Of a stretch of 38,126 nt of DNA, positions 15,341 through 24,967 are shown one piece after another. A model generated the notes under the pieces. It made no database searches and was not told the origin of the DNA. It saw only the letters and a list, made by a program, of their open reading frames with translations. Both the position numbers and the translations under genes were made by a program. The first letter of the stretch is position 1; the number at the start of each line of letters is the position of its first letter. This stretch comes from Gemmatimonas sp. GTDB lineage: Bacteria; Gemmatimonadota; Gemmatimonadetes; Gemmatimonadales; Gemmatimonadaceae. The stretch is taken from positions 1 through 38,126 of the forward strand of contig JAJKIR010000167.1 in assembly GCA_021154325.1 (NCBI GenBank). Reading direction: 5' to 3'.

Positions 15341-17290
15341 ATGATCCGACCGCTTCGGGCCGCCGCTCGCGCGATGTCTGGCGCGCTGTGCGTGAGTCTC
15401 TGCGCGGCATGCGCGCACAGCCGAGCTGGATCGCCGAGCTCCACACCGCGGCCCGACAACGTTCTCGAGGTGATGCAGCGCGTCGCGGATTGGCAGCTCG
15501 CTCATCCAAGTACACACGATCCCGCCACCTGGACGCAGTGCGCGGGATACACCGGATTCATGGCTCTCGCGGCGATCAGCGCGGACCGGCGCTTTCATGA
15601 CGCCATGCTCCGCATGGGCGAGAGCAATGGATGGAAGCTGGGGACGGAAGGTTCGCCGTATCTCGCCGATGACCATTGCGTCGGACAGGTCTACGCCGAG
15701 CTGTACCTGCAGCACGGCGACTCGGCGATGATCGCGCCGATGCGCGCGCGATTTGACTGGATCCTCGCCCACCCGCCCAACGACAACCTGAGCACCGACC
15801 GCTCGCGCAATCCCGATGCGGGCACGGGCTGGTGGTGGTGCGACGCCCTCTTCATGGCACCCGCTGCGTGGCTGCGGCTAGCGAAGGCGACCGGTCGACA
15901 CGAGTACCTCGACTTCATGATTCAGCATTGGTGGCAAACGTCGGACTACCTCTACGATCCGGAGGAGCATCTCTACTTCCGCGACGACCGGTTCTTCGCT
16001 CGGCGTGAGGCGAACGGCCGCAAGGTGTTCTGGAGCCGCGGCAACGGCTGGGTGATGGCCGGCCTTGCGCGCGTGGTGCAGGACCTGCCGAAGGACAATC
16101 CATCGCGGCCGCGATTCGTTAGGCAGTTCCGCGAGATGGCGGACCGGATCGTGACGCTCCAGCAGCCCGATGGATTCTGGCGCGCGAGCCTGCTCGATCC
16201 GGCGAGCTATCCCATGCGAGAGACCAGTGGAACGGGATTCTACGTGTACGCCCTCGGCTGGGGAGTGAACGAAGGCTTGCTCGAACGGTCGAGGTTCGAA
16301 CCGGCCGTGATCAAAGGGTGGAACGCGTTGCTCGGCAGCGTGCACGACGATGGGAAGCTCGTGCACGTCCAACCCATCGGTGAGACGCCGGTGCACTTCG
16401 ACGAGGAGAGCACGGACGTGTACGGAGTCGGAGCGTTCTTACTGGCCGGGAGTGAAGTGTACCGATTGGTCGGCGGCTCTCGTCAGGCTGCCATCAGTGA
16501 CCGCGATGGCACGCCCGCGTTTCGCGTGCTTGCGTTCTTTACGGCCAAGGAAGACCAGGCGCACATCAGCTTTGTCCACGAAGCCGTTAGGTGGTTTCCG
16601 CAGACGGCGGCGGAATACAACTTCCGCTTCGATACGACGTCCGATTGGAGGAGACTCAATCAAAGCGTCCTCTCGAACTATGAGGTCGTGGTGTTTCTGG
16701 ACACCCGTCCCGAAGATCCGGCGCAACGGGCCGCGTTCCAGGCGTACATGGAGCATGGCGGAGCGTGGATGGGCTTTCATTTCGCCGGTTTCGCCTTGAC
16801 CCCGTCGGCAGTCCCGGCAAACTGGTCCTGGTATCACGACACTTTCCTCGGCGCGGGATCATACGTCAGCAACACGTGGCGACCGACATCCGCGATTCTC
16901 CGGGTAGAAGACCGCACGCATCCGGCGACCCAGCATCTCCCGGAGACGTTTCGGTCATCACCGAACGAGTGGTACCGCTGGGAGCGGGACCTCCGACGCA
17001 ATCCCGACATCGACATTCTCGTGTCGATCGACTCGACCAGCTTCCCGTTAGGCACCGGCCCGAAGCCCAACGAGATCTGGCACGGCGGCTACTACCCCGT
17101 CGCGTGGACGAACAGGAAGTACCGGATGATGTACCTCAACGTGGGCCACAACGACATCGACTACGAGCACCGGTTCGACGCGACCAACCGGACGCTGTCG
17201 TATACACTGGGCAATCCAGTCGAAGATCAACTCATCATCGACGGCTTGCTCTGGTTGGGGAACAGGGCGAACCAGGCGCCGCGGCCTTAG
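15341..17290 (+). CDS. GH105 unsaturated glucuronyl hydrolase fused to ThuA-like domain
   Basis: A 649-residue exported protein. The ATG at 15341 is preceded five bases earlier by GAAGGAG and opens a signal sequence, possibly of a lipoprotein (SLCAAC). Residues about 35-380 form a GH88/GH105 (alpha/alpha)6 barrel: LADDHCVGQVYAELY, GWWWCDALFMAPAAW with Asp166, and WSRGNGWVMAGLARV. These enzymes hydrate and cleave the unsaturated uronic acid left by pectin or other polysaccharide lyases. From about residue 392 a ThuA-like class-I amidotransferase-fold domain follows (VLAFFTAKEDQAHISF, VVVFLDTRPED, GGAWMGFHFAGF, VAWTNRKYRMMYLNVGHND). ThuA domains occur in sugar use but their reaction is unsettled. 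The fusion suggests sequential action on one oligosaccharide. No lyase or transporter lies nearby. Confidence 0.88.
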   Translation: MIRPLRAAARAMSGALCVSLCAACAHSRAGSPSSTPRPDNVLEVMQRVADWQLAHPSTHDPATWTQCAGYTGFMALAAISADRRFHDAMLRMGESNGWKLGTEGSPYLADDHCVGQVYAELYLQHGDSAMIAPMRARFDWILAHPPNDNLSTDRSRNPDAGTGWWWCDALFMAPAAWLRLAKATGRHEYLDFMIQHWWQTSDYLYDPEEHLYFRDDRFFARREANGRKVFWSRGNGWVMAGLARVVQDLPKDNPSRPRFVRQFREMADRIVTLQQPDGFWRASLLDPASYPMRETSGTGFYVYALGWGVNEGLLERSRFEPAVIKGWNALLGSVHDDGKLVHVQPIGETPVHFDEESTDVYGVGAFLLAGSEVYRLVGGSRQAAISDRDGTPAFRVLAFFTAKEDQAHISFVHEAVRWFPQTAAEYNFRFDTTSDWRRLNQSVLSNYEVVVFLDTRPEDPAQRAAFQAYMEHGGAWMGFHFAGFALTPSAVPANWSWYHDTFLGAGSYVSNTWRPTSAILRVEDRTHPATQHLPETFRSSPNEWYRWERDLRRNPDIDILVSIDSTSFPLGTGPKPNEIWHGGYYPVAWTNRKYRMMYLNVGHNDIDYEHRFDATNRTLSYTLGNPVEDQLIIDGLLWLGNRANQAPRP

Positions 17291-17425
17291 GTTGCTTCGC
17301 TAATGTGCCTCAGCAGGAGCAAGGACGCCATTCGATCGCTCGATGTGAAGGACCGGCGGGGCGGCGTACGACCGGCTCCCGATCCGACTCTCGCGTTAGG
17401 CAATTCGTCTCAAGGGAAGGCGCTC

Positions 17426-18190
17426 GTGACTGATCCGGTTTCGCGGGAGCGCGCGTCAGTGGCCGAGCGCGCGCGGCGGTTCCTCGCGGCACGGTTCGAT
17501 CGAAAATCCCAGGTCGGCATCGGGCTGACGGTGAGCGTGGCGATCTGTGCGCTTGCGATCTGGGGATTTGCGAGTCTCCTCGACGCGATTCTCGACAACG
17601 ACGCGCTCGTGCGGCCCGATGCGATAGTCGAAGGATGGTTCCATGCGCATGCGACGCCGAACGGCCTCGCGATCTTCAGCGCCATCACGCAGCTCGGATC
17701 GCCAGGTGTGGCTGTCGTGGTGGTCTGCGTCGCGATCTATCTCTGGCGGCGGCGCGTCTTCCTTTTGCTCTGGGACTGGCTGGGTGCGATCCTTGGCGGG
17801 CTCCTCATTGAGCAAGTACTCAAGGCGAGCGTCCATCGGTCGCGTCCGCAGTACGCGGCCGCGTATCTGCACGGCCACTCGTACAGTTTTCCGAGCGGCC
17901 ACACGATGGAGTCGACGATCTGTTATCTGCTTCTCGCATTTCTGATCTCGTCAAACCCGTCCACGCGACCGGCCATCCGCCGTGCCGCATCGGTCGTTGC
18001 CGTCGTCATCGTCGTTCTCGTGGGATTCAGTCGCCTCTATCTTGGAGTGCACTACCCGTCAGACGTGATCGGCGGGCTGTTGGCGGGTCTCGCGTGGCTC
18101 GCGGTCTCTGGTGCCGTGAGGCGGTTCTTCGTCGCGCGCGGCGGTCTCCTCGACGCTGGCTGGCGACGTCCGTCCGTCCAGGAGCGCTAG
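17426..18190 (+). CDS. Membrane PAP2-family phosphatase
   Basis: A 254-residue multi-span PAP2 phosphatase. The GTG at 17426 is chosen because AAGGGAAGG (17412-17420) lies just upstream; the longer frame from 17303 adds an unlikely polar N-terminus. After a charged cytoplasmic start come about six membrane helices, and the three active-site motifs K133-x6-R140-P141 (KASVHRSRP), P156-S-G-H159 and SRLYLGVHYPSD with His209 and Asp213. Unlike the exported PAP2 at 6970 this one is a polytopic membrane enzyme, of the type that dephosphorylates phosphatidate, phosphatidylglycerol phosphate or undecaprenyl diphosphate at the outer face of the inner membrane. The exact substrate cannot be told. A CGTTAGGC octamer sits in its leader at 17394. 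Confidence 0.9.
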   Translation: MTDPVSRERASVAERARRFLAARFDRKSQVGIGLTVSVAICALAIWGFASLLDAILDNDALVRPDAIVEGWFHAHATPNGLAIFSAITQLGSPGVAVVVVCVAIYLWRRRVFLLLWDWLGAILGGLLIEQVLKASVHRSRPQYAAAYLHGHSYSFPSGHTMESTICYLLLAFLISSNPSTRPAIRRAASVVAVVIVVLVGFSRLYLGVHYPSDVIGGLLAGLAWLAVSGAVRRFFVARGGLLDAGWRRPSVQER

Positions 18191-18273
18191 GCGGCCAGAA
18201 ACCTCGTGTCATCGTCGCGACAGGCACCGATCCTATGCTTCACAATCGTGGACCTAACATGAGGAGACGTTAT

Positions 18274-18654
18274 ATGAAGATGAGCACACTGGGAACGATC
18301 GGCGCTGCGCTGATGGTGTTGTGCGCCGCGGGACGGGCCTCCGCGCAAGCAACGAAGCCCGCTGCAAAGGAAGCAAAGACCAGTCAGGCGGCGTTGCGGA
18401 AGGAGGCAAAGGTTGCGGAAGCGGACGCACGCAAGACCGCGCTCGCCGTGGTGCCGAGCGGCAAGGTGCAGTCACATGAGCTCGAGCGTGAGAACGGAAA
18501 GCTGATCTACTCCTACGACATCAAGGTTGCGGGGAAATCTGGCATCGAGGAAGTCAACGTCGACGCAATGACAGGTGAAGTCGTGGCGCACGAGCACGAG
18601 GATGCGAAGGCCGAGGCGAAGGAGAAGAAGGCCGAAGCCAAGAAGAAACCGTAG
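18274..18654 (+). CDS. Exported PepSY-domain protein
   Basis: A 126-residue protein. The ATG at 18274 follows GAGGAG (18260-18265) at a good distance and opens a signal peptide ending ASAQA. Residues about 45-100 form a PepSY domain (GKVQSHELERENGKLIYSYD, then VEEVNVDAMTGEVVAHEHED-like, here IEEVNVDAMTGEVVAHEHE). The flanks are Lys/Ala/Glu-rich: a helical linker after the signal and a lysine-rich tail. PepSY domains are periplasmic and often restrain proteases or sense metals or heme; here there is no partner domain. It lies 24 bases before the TonB-type receptor gene, so joint expression with an outer-membrane uptake protein is plausible. Confidence 0.82.
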   Translation: MKMSTLGTIGAALMVLCAAGRASAQATKPAAKEAKTSQAALRKEAKVAEADARKTALAVVPSGKVQSHELERENGKLIYSYDIKVAGKSGIEEVNVDAMTGEVVAHEHEDAKAEAKEKKAEAKKKP

Positions 18655-18677
18655 CTCACGCGACTCCTAACCACTCG

Positions 18678-21119
18678 ATGCGCCAGCACGTTCTTCGACT
18701 TTTCACCAGTTGTCTGATTCTCGTCCTCCCACGAACAGCGCTGTGGGCGCAATCGTCGGTCGCGGGGGGCATCCATGGCCGAGTTGTGCGCGCCGGATCG
18801 AGCATTGCCATCGCCTCGGCCACAATCGACGTAGCGAACGTTGCCACGGGTACACCGGCTGGACGTGTCGTCACTACCGCCGACGGCACGTTCAGCGTTG
18901 CTGGGCTTTCGACCGGTCAGTTTCGGGTGACGGTACGCGCCCTCGGCTTCGCGGCGAGGACGTTGCCGCTCGTCACGCTCGACGCGTCGCGTCCCAACGT
19001 CGACGTTGGCGTGGTCTCGCTCACGGAGATCCCACTTCAGCTTCAAACGCAAGCGGTCACCGCGCAGCGCCAGGAGGTGCAGATCGAACCCGATCGAACG
19101 AGCTATGTCGTGCGCGACATGCCTACGACGAAAGGCGGCACGGCGCTCGACGTCCTGCGCAACGTCCCCTCGGTGGACGTCGACATCGACAACAATGTCA
19201 GCTTGCGCGGCAACAGCGGTGTCGTCATCCAGATCAACGGGCGGCCGAGCAGCCTCAAGGGAGCGCAGCTCGGGAATTTTCTCGATCAGCTATCCGCGGA
19301 CGCGATCGATCACGTCGAGATCATTCCCAATCCATCGGCGCGCGAGGATGCCGCTGGCGTCGCCGGAATCATCAACATCGTGTTGCGACAGAAGCCCGAC
19401 GCGAGCACGAGCGGCAGCCTAACGATTGGCGGCGGTACGACGGGCCACGTTGATGCGGGGGGCAATGGCGGCTGGCAACACGGTCCATTGTCGGCGTTTG
19501 CCGGCTACTCACTGTGGCGTGACAGCCGGCCGCGGTATGACGCAATCTTTCGCCAGGACGGCTACCAAAGTCCGCTCACCTTTTTGCGAGAGAACGGAAC
19601 GCGGACGCAGATTCCGCTCGTCCACACGGTGACCGGCAACGCGACCTACGAGCCGAGCGACCACGACGAACTCTCGATCGACGGGTTGTACAGCCAGCGT
19701 CGCGAATGGGAGTCGCAAGCGATCACCTATCAGACGCTCGACTCGGCGTTGGTGCTCGACGATCTGGCGGATCGACACTCCCGCGACGTCAACCACGAGG
19801 GCAGCGCCGATGGCGCGCTGAGCTACAAGCACCGCTTCGCGAACAAGGGGCACTCGTTCTCGAGCGACCTGCGTTTCGAGGAACACTTCGAAGGCGGCCC
19901 CACGGATATCCTGGATCAGACGCTCTGGCCAACGAGCGGCCCGGCGACGACGACGTTGCAACAGACACGAACGGTCTGGACGCACTCGAGTACCACGTCG
20001 CTCCGGGTGGACTACGCGCAACCGCTTGTGCGCGACCTGCGCTTCGAAACGGGCTACAGGGGCTATCTGGAGCGCATTCGCACGACGCAAGACATCAAGA
20101 ACTACGATGCCGCGCAGTCGGCGATGATCACCGATCCTTTGCAGGCGAGCGATTTCGCGTACGACGCATTGGTGCACGACGCCTACGCCATGCTCGCTGA
20201 CCGGATCGGCAGCTTCCAGCTCCAGGCCGGTATCCGCGCCGAGCACGCGGGAACGACATTCGATCTGCACACGCGCGATCAGCGCTACGACAATCCGTAC
20301 AACAGCTTGTTCCCGAGCGGTCTCGTCTCGTTCGCGCTCGACGACGCGCACCAGCTCAAGCTGTCGTACTCGACGCGCATTCGCCGGCCCGATGATCCGG
20401 ATCAGCTCGATCCCACTCCACACGCGCTCGACGCGCTGAACATTTCCGTTGGCAATCCGCATCTCCGGCCGGAATACATACGCGCACTGGAATTGGGTTT
20501 CCAGCGCACTGGCAATCGAGTCACTGTGCAGCTGACGCCGTTTTATCGGCACTCGTTCGATGCGTTGAGGAGTGTCCGCACCATCGATACGGCCGGCGTC
20601 ACGACACTCAGCTACGCCAATATTGCCACCACCGATTCCTATGGCACCGATGTCACCGTGGCGCTCGGCAGTGGCGGGCGGCTCAGCGGCTTTGTTGGTG
20701 GCAGCGCGTACCACCAACGCAACAACGCGAGCAATCTCGACCCGAGCTTGTCGGCGAGTGCGTACGGCTGGAGTGTGCGCACGAACACCGCGTGTCGCCT
20801 CTCGCGCACCGTCGATGCTCAGGCGCTGGTCTCGTATGTTGGGAGGACCACGGTAACCCAGGGCTGGAACGCCCCGCGCACGCGGGTCAGCTTCGGCATC
20901 CGAGAGAAGCTGTTGGCCGACCGCATGAGTGTCACACTACGTATTCTGGATCCATTCAGCACCGCACGCGAGCGCTCGGCAACGCTGGACCCGGCGTTCA
21001 TGCAAATCAATGACCGTACGCGCCCGATTCGCGGCCTGCAGCTCAGCGCCACCTGGATCTTTGGCCGGCCGAACAAGAAGAATGGCGATCAGATCGAGCT
21101 GAATACCTCAGGGCAGTAA
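18678..21119 (+). CDS. TonB-dependent receptor-like outer-membrane beta-barrel protein
   Basis: An 813-residue outer-membrane protein with signal peptide (HVLRLFTSCLILVLPRTALWAQ). Residues about 27-115 form a carboxypeptidase-regulatory-like beta-sandwich (GGIHGRVVRAGSSIAIASAT, GTFSVAGLSTGQFRVTVRALG). Residues about 120-225 are the plug (TKGGTALDVLRNVPSVDVD, GVVIQINGRPSSL, DHVEIIPNPSAREDAAGVAG, IINIVLRQ). The remainder is a beta-barrel of the OMP_b-brl_3 type, ending in a GQ-terminated hydrophilic tail rather than a classic aromatic residue. By family it imports a bulky nutrient or exports nothing known; no substrate-binding protein accompanies it. It follows the PepSY gene after 23 bases, and DoxX follows 79 bases later. 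Confidence 0.9.
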   Translation: MRQHVLRLFTSCLILVLPRTALWAQSSVAGGIHGRVVRAGSSIAIASATIDVANVATGTPAGRVVTTADGTFSVAGLSTGQFRVTVRALGFAARTLPLVTLDASRPNVDVGVVSLTEIPLQLQTQAVTAQRQEVQIEPDRTSYVVRDMPTTKGGTALDVLRNVPSVDVDIDNNVSLRGNSGVVIQINGRPSSLKGAQLGNFLDQLSADAIDHVEIIPNPSAREDAAGVAGIINIVLRQKPDASTSGSLTIGGGTTGHVDAGGNGGWQHGPLSAFAGYSLWRDSRPRYDAIFRQDGYQSPLTFLRENGTRTQIPLVHTVTGNATYEPSDHDELSIDGLYSQRREWESQAITYQTLDSALVLDDLADRHSRDVNHEGSADGALSYKHRFANKGHSFSSDLRFEEHFEGGPTDILDQTLWPTSGPATTTLQQTRTVWTHSSTTSLRVDYAQPLVRDLRFETGYRGYLERIRTTQDIKNYDAAQSAMITDPLQASDFAYDALVHDAYAMLADRIGSFQLQAGIRAEHAGTTFDLHTRDQRYDNPYNSLFPSGLVSFALDDAHQLKLSYSTRIRRPDDPDQLDPTPHALDALNISVGNPHLRPEYIRALELGFQRTGNRVTVQLTPFYRHSFDALRSVRTIDTAGVTTLSYANIATTDSYGTDVTVALGSGGRLSGFVGGSAYHQRNNASNLDPSLSASAYGWSVRTNTACRLSRTVDAQALVSYVGRTTVTQGWNAPRTRVSFGIREKLLADRMSVTLRILDPFSTARERSATLDPAFMQINDRTRPIRGLQLSATWIFGRPNKKNGDQIELNTSGQ

Positions 21120-21198
21120 GATGAACGATTTTCCGTAATGCACGCGCTGCAGATCGCGACGGTGGTCGTCGCCGCGAAGGACCTACACCGGGCCATCA

Positions 21199-21786
21199 AT
21201 GAACAGTTCCACCAGGCCGAGGATCGTCACGCCGAGCAACCGCCGCGCCATCGCCATCGTCCGGATCGGCGTCGGCATACTATTTCTCATCTTCGGCGAG
21301 TACAAAGTGTTCGGCACTCAGTTCACGCTAGGCGGCGGGTTTCAGGGCTGGATCGAGCGATTCGTTTCTGGTCACAGCGCTTATCCGTTCATGGTCCCGA
21401 TTCTTCAGGGATTCGTCCTGCCGCACGAGGCCGCGATTGCTTTTCTCGTGGCGTATGGCGAGCTCGCGATCGGATTGGCGCTCGTGACCGGCATTCTCGT
21501 GCGCACGGCAAGCGTCTTCGGCGCGATCTACATGCTCGCGCTGCTCTTCTCGTCGAACTATCCCGGCGCTCAGGCGGTATTCTGGCAATACTTCGGCGCG
21601 TCGCTCGATCATTCGGTCCTGGCGCTCTGCTTCGTGGCGCTCGCGTTGAGCGAGCCGCCCGCGGTGTTGTTCGTTAGGCATCTGCTGAGGCGCGACCCGT
21701 TCGAGGATGTGGACGCGGCCGCGCTTCGGAGCGCGCGGCGACTTCGCGCGCGGACGTCGAACGCGCGACAGGTGACGGAACGCTGA
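21199..21786 (+). CDS. DoxX-family membrane protein
   Basis: A 195-residue integral membrane protein. The four-helix DoxX core is visible: RRAIAIVRIGVGILFLIFGEYKV, then FMVPILQGFVLPHEAAIAF, LVAYGELAIGLALVTGILVR and a final helix near VLALCFVALALSEPPAV. The Arg after helix one, Gly-Glu in the third helix and a basic cytoplasmic tail are typical. DoxX relatives are linked to respiratory-chain or redox-stress functions (for example thiosulfate-quinone oxidoreductase subunits), but an isolated copy such as this has no assigned reaction. The glucoamylase gene follows after 48 bases. The ATG at 21199 lacks a strong ribosome site. Confidence 0.82.
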   Translation: MNSSTRPRIVTPSNRRAIAIVRIGVGILFLIFGEYKVFGTQFTLGGGFQGWIERFVSGHSAYPFMVPILQGFVLPHEAAIAFLVAYGELAIGLALVTGILVRTASVFGAIYMLALLFSSNYPGAQAVFWQYFGASLDHSVLALCFVALALSEPPAVLFVRHLLRRDPFEDVDAAALRSARRLRARTSNARQVTER

Positions 21787-21834
21787 GATGTATTCTGCAG
21801 GAGAATCCGATAGCCACCCAGGTTAAGCTCCTGC

Positions 21835-24426
21835 ATGTCCCCACGCGATAGTCTGCCCGCGCCAGGCGGCCCAGGGCTTGAGCCACGCTGGACGTCGAGC
21901 GCGAAGAGCGGCGTGGGCACCGCGTTCGACGGCCGGAGCCTCGTCTGGTTCACGGTCTCGCACGGCATTCTCGACGAGGTCTACTACCCGCGCGTCGATC
22001 AGGCGAACACGCGTGACTTCGGCCTGCTCATCACCGACGCCGGTGCGCCGGATCAGGAGCCGTTCTTCTCGGAGGAGAAGCGCGACACCGGCAGCGTCGT
22101 GCACCTGCTCGCCCCCGGCGTACCCGGCTATCGGCTGATCAACAGCTGCACGCGCGGCCGATATCAGATCGAGAAGACGATCGTCACCGACCCGGAGCGC
22201 GACGTCATTGTCCAGCGGGTGCGCTTCCGTCCTCTCGTCGGCACGCTCGAGAGCTATCGTGTATTTGCGCTGCTCGCGCCGCACATCGGCAATCAGGGCT
22301 TTGGCAACGACGCCTGGTGCGACGAGTACAAGGGCATCCCAATGATGTTCGCGCAGCGTGCCGATGTCGCGCTCGCCATCGCCTGCGATTGCGATTGGCG
22401 CGCCCGAAGCTGCGGGTATGTGGGCGTGAGCGACGGCTGGCGGCTGCTCCGCAATCAGCGCCGTCTCGTCGAGTACACGGAGGCACGGAACGGTAACGTC
22501 GCGTTGACGGGTGAGGTCGACCTCTCCGTCGCGGCGCGCACTGTCGGCGATGACCGCATCGCCGAGTTTGTGCTCGCGCTCGGGTTCGGCTCCGGCCCAG
22601 CGGAAGCGGCGCAACGCGCGCGCATGACACTCGCGTCGAAGTTCGATGCCATCGCCGAGACATACGTCCGTGAGTGGCAGGGCTATCACGAGCGAACGCT
22701 CGGCCCCGAGCCACCGAGCGAATCGTGCGATCCGGACGACATGCGGATCACCGCCGAGCACGATCTCGCCACCGACGCCGATGGTGTGACGCATAACGAG
22801 ACGACCGCGGGAAGCGGCGACCCGCGAGATCGGACGCCGGTCGATCTGCCGACGAGCGTCATCGATCTCTACTACACGAGCGCCGCGGTGCTCGCGTGTC
22901 ACGAGGACAAACGTGCGATCGGGGCACTCATCGCCAGTCTCTCGATTCCATGGGGACAATCGAAGGGGGATCACGAGCTAGGCGGCTATCACCTCGTGTG
23001 GCCGCGCGATCTCGTCGAGAGCGCGGGCGCGCTCATGGCCGCCGGCCACTGCAATCTCGCGCGCCGCACGCTGCGCTATCTCATGAGCACCCAGGAAGCG
23101 GACGGGCAGTGGCCGCAGAACATGTGGCTCGACGGGCGGGCGTACTGGCGTGGCGTTCAGATGGACGAGACGGCGTTTCCGATCCTCTTCGCCGAGCTGC
23201 TGCGTCGCGAGGACGAGCTGAAGGATCTCGATCCCTGGCCGATGGTGCGCAAGGCGGCGGCGTTCGTCGTTAGGCACGGCCCGGTGACACAGCAGGATCG
23301 ATGGGAGGAAGACGGCGGCTATTCGCCGTTTACGCTCGCCGTCGAGATCGCGTCGCTGATCGTGGCCGCGGATTTTGCGGACGCGGCCGGGGAGAGCGAC
23401 ACTGCGACGGTGTTGCGCGAGACGGCAGATGCCTGGAATGATAACGTCGAGCGCTGGACATACGTCACGGGTACCGAGTTCGCCCGGCTCGCTGGCGTCG
23501 ACGGGTACTATACGCGCATCGCGCCACCCGAGTCGGCCGACGCGACCGCGGGTGTGGATTCGCTCCCGGCCGGCTACGTGTCGATTCGGAATCGGCCGGC
23601 GGGATCGGACCGAACGCGCTACGAAAACCTCGTGAGCCCGGATGCGCTCGCGCTGGTGCGCCTCGGTCTGCGCGATGCCAACGATGAGCGTATTGTAAAC
23701 ACGGTGCGCGTCATCGACGCGCTGCTTTGCCGTGGTACGAAGACCGGGCCGGTGTGGTATCGATACAACAACGATGGATATGGGGAGCACGAAGACGGCG
23801 CGCCCTTCGACGGCGTCGGCGTCGGTCGCGGATGGCCGCTCCTCGCCGGTGAGCGCGCGCATTACGAGTTGGCCCGCGGCCGCCCGCACGCCGCGGTGCA
23901 CCTCCTCGGCGTGATGCGGGCGCAGACGAGCGACGGCGGCATGCTGCCCGAGCAGGTGTGGGACGCGGGCGACTTGCCGCATCACGAGCTCTTCAACGGA
24001 CGGCCCAGCGGTAGCGCGATGCCACTCGTCTGGGCGCACGCCGAGTACGTGAAGCTCGTGCGGTCGCTGCGGGATGGCGTCGTCTTCGACATGCCCGATC
24101 GGCCGTACGATCGGTACGTGCGGAACAAGGTGCAGGCGCGTCACGCGATCTGGTCGGCGGCGAACAAGGCGCGCGTGATGCGCGCAGGACGCACGCTTCG
24201 CGTGCAGGTCGATCGGCCGGCGCTCGTGCATTGGACGGCGGACGGCTGGAGCACGAAGCACGATACGATCGCGCGCGAGCTCAGACTGCTCGGTGTCTGG
24301 GTTGCCGATCTGGAGACGAGCGCGCTCCCCGCGGGCGCCGCGGTCGAGTTCACACTTTACTACCCGGAGGAGCAGCGCTGGGAGAACGTGAACTACCGGG
24401 TGGCGCTCATGACTGATACGGCTTAG
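21835..24426 (+). CDS. GH15 glucoamylase (glucan 1,4-alpha-glucosidase)
   Basis: An 863-residue enzyme that releases glucose from the ends of alpha-glucans. Residues 1 to about 280 form the N-terminal beta-sandwich of prokaryotic glucoamylases (SGVGTAFDGRSLVWFTVSHG, ILDEVYYPRVDQANTRDFG). The (alpha/alpha)6 barrel follows, with HLVWPRDLVESAGAL (Trp389), NMWLDGRAYWRGVQMDETAF giving the general acid Glu445, and MLPEQVWD giving the base Glu706. The C-terminal about 100 residues form a beta-rich extension. No signal peptide is evident, so cytosolic glycogen or oligosaccharide turnover is more likely than extracellular starch use. Length fits the family (about 800). It lies within a same-strand group with DoxX upstream and OsmC 27 bases downstream. 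Confidence 0.92.
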   Translation: MSPRDSLPAPGGPGLEPRWTSSAKSGVGTAFDGRSLVWFTVSHGILDEVYYPRVDQANTRDFGLLITDAGAPDQEPFFSEEKRDTGSVVHLLAPGVPGYRLINSCTRGRYQIEKTIVTDPERDVIVQRVRFRPLVGTLESYRVFALLAPHIGNQGFGNDAWCDEYKGIPMMFAQRADVALAIACDCDWRARSCGYVGVSDGWRLLRNQRRLVEYTEARNGNVALTGEVDLSVAARTVGDDRIAEFVLALGFGSGPAEAAQRARMTLASKFDAIAETYVREWQGYHERTLGPEPPSESCDPDDMRITAEHDLATDADGVTHNETTAGSGDPRDRTPVDLPTSVIDLYYTSAAVLACHEDKRAIGALIASLSIPWGQSKGDHELGGYHLVWPRDLVESAGALMAAGHCNLARRTLRYLMSTQEADGQWPQNMWLDGRAYWRGVQMDETAFPILFAELLRREDELKDLDPWPMVRKAAAFVVRHGPVTQQDRWEEDGGYSPFTLAVEIASLIVAADFADAAGESDTATVLRETADAWNDNVERWTYVTGTEFARLAGVDGYYTRIAPPESADATAGVDSLPAGYVSIRNRPAGSDRTRYENLVSPDALALVRLGLRDANDERIVNTVRVIDALLCRGTKTGPVWYRYNNDGYGEHEDGAPFDGVGVGRGWPLLAGERAHYELARGRPHAAVHLLGVMRAQTSDGGMLPEQVWDAGDLPHHELFNGRPSGSAMPLVWAHAEYVKLVRSLRDGVVFDMPDRPYDRYVRNKVQARHAIWSAANKARVMRAGRTLRVQVDRPALVHWTADGWSTKHDTIARELRLLGVWVADLETSALPAGAAVEFTLYYPEEQRWENVNYRVALMTDTA

Positions 24427-24453
24427 ACCTCTTGCGCCTAACGAGGAAATACC

Positions 24454-24936
24454 ATGGACCGCACTGACGCTTCCCAGCAACACTCCTCCTCCGCGCCAAA
24501 GTCGGATGACAATTCCTGGGTTGTTGCGCACACGGCAGCCGGCGCCTACCGCACAGCCGTTACTGTCGGTGGACACACCTTCACGGCCGACGAGCCTTTG
24601 AATGTCGGCGGCACCAACACCGGGCCTACGCCATACGACTACCTGCTCGGCGCACTCGGCGCCTGTACGGCGATGACAATCCACATGTACGCCGCGCGAA
24701 AAGCTTGGCCACTCGACGACGTCATCGTGCGAGTGCACAACGCGCGGTCCTACGCGGCCGATTGCGAGAACTGCGAGGCGCAGCCCGTCGGGATTGGACG
24801 CATCGAACGGCAAATCGATCTGAGTGGATCGCTCACCGACGACCAGCGGCAACGTCTCCTCGCAATTGCCGATCGCTGCCCCGTGAAGCAGACGTTCGAG
24901 CGCGGACTCCAGATCGTGGCCGTCGCTGCGCGGTGA
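24454..24936 (+). CDS. OsmC/Ohr-family peroxidase-like protein
   Basis: A 160-residue OsmC-superfamily protein. ATG 24454 follows a GAGGA site. Characteristic segments are GPTPYDYLLGALGACTAMTI with Cys71 and RCPVKQTFERG with Cys142; the pair is the redox-active dithiol of OsmC/Ohr proteins that reduce organic hydroperoxides. The insertion with two more cysteines (YAADCENCEAQ) around residue 105-112 is typical of the YhfA/OsmC branch rather than classical Ohr. It acts in the cytoplasm as a homodimer. It sits between the glucoamylase and an MFS exporter, all same-strand with gaps of about 30 bases, so co-transcription is likely; a copy of GCCTAACG lies in the upstream gap. Confidence 0.92.
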   Translation: MDRTDASQQHSSSAPKSDDNSWVVAHTAAGAYRTAVTVGGHTFTADEPLNVGGTNTGPTPYDYLLGALGACTAMTIHMYAARKAWPLDDVIVRVHNARSYAADCENCEAQPVGIGRIERQIDLSGSLTDDQRQRLLAIADRCPVKQTFERGLQIVAVAAR

Positions 24937-24967
24937 TGCCGCGCGGATCCGTTCCACGAGGTCGCTC

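Noticed and set aside
16285..16305. GGTTCGAACC, resembling a tRNA T-loop
   Set aside because: It codes for part of the GH105 domain (SRFEP), and no acceptor or anticodon arms can be folded around it.
19509..20717. A 402-residue minus-strand open frame
   Set aside because: Antisense to the beta-barrel receptor, Arg/Val-rich with no recognisable domain.
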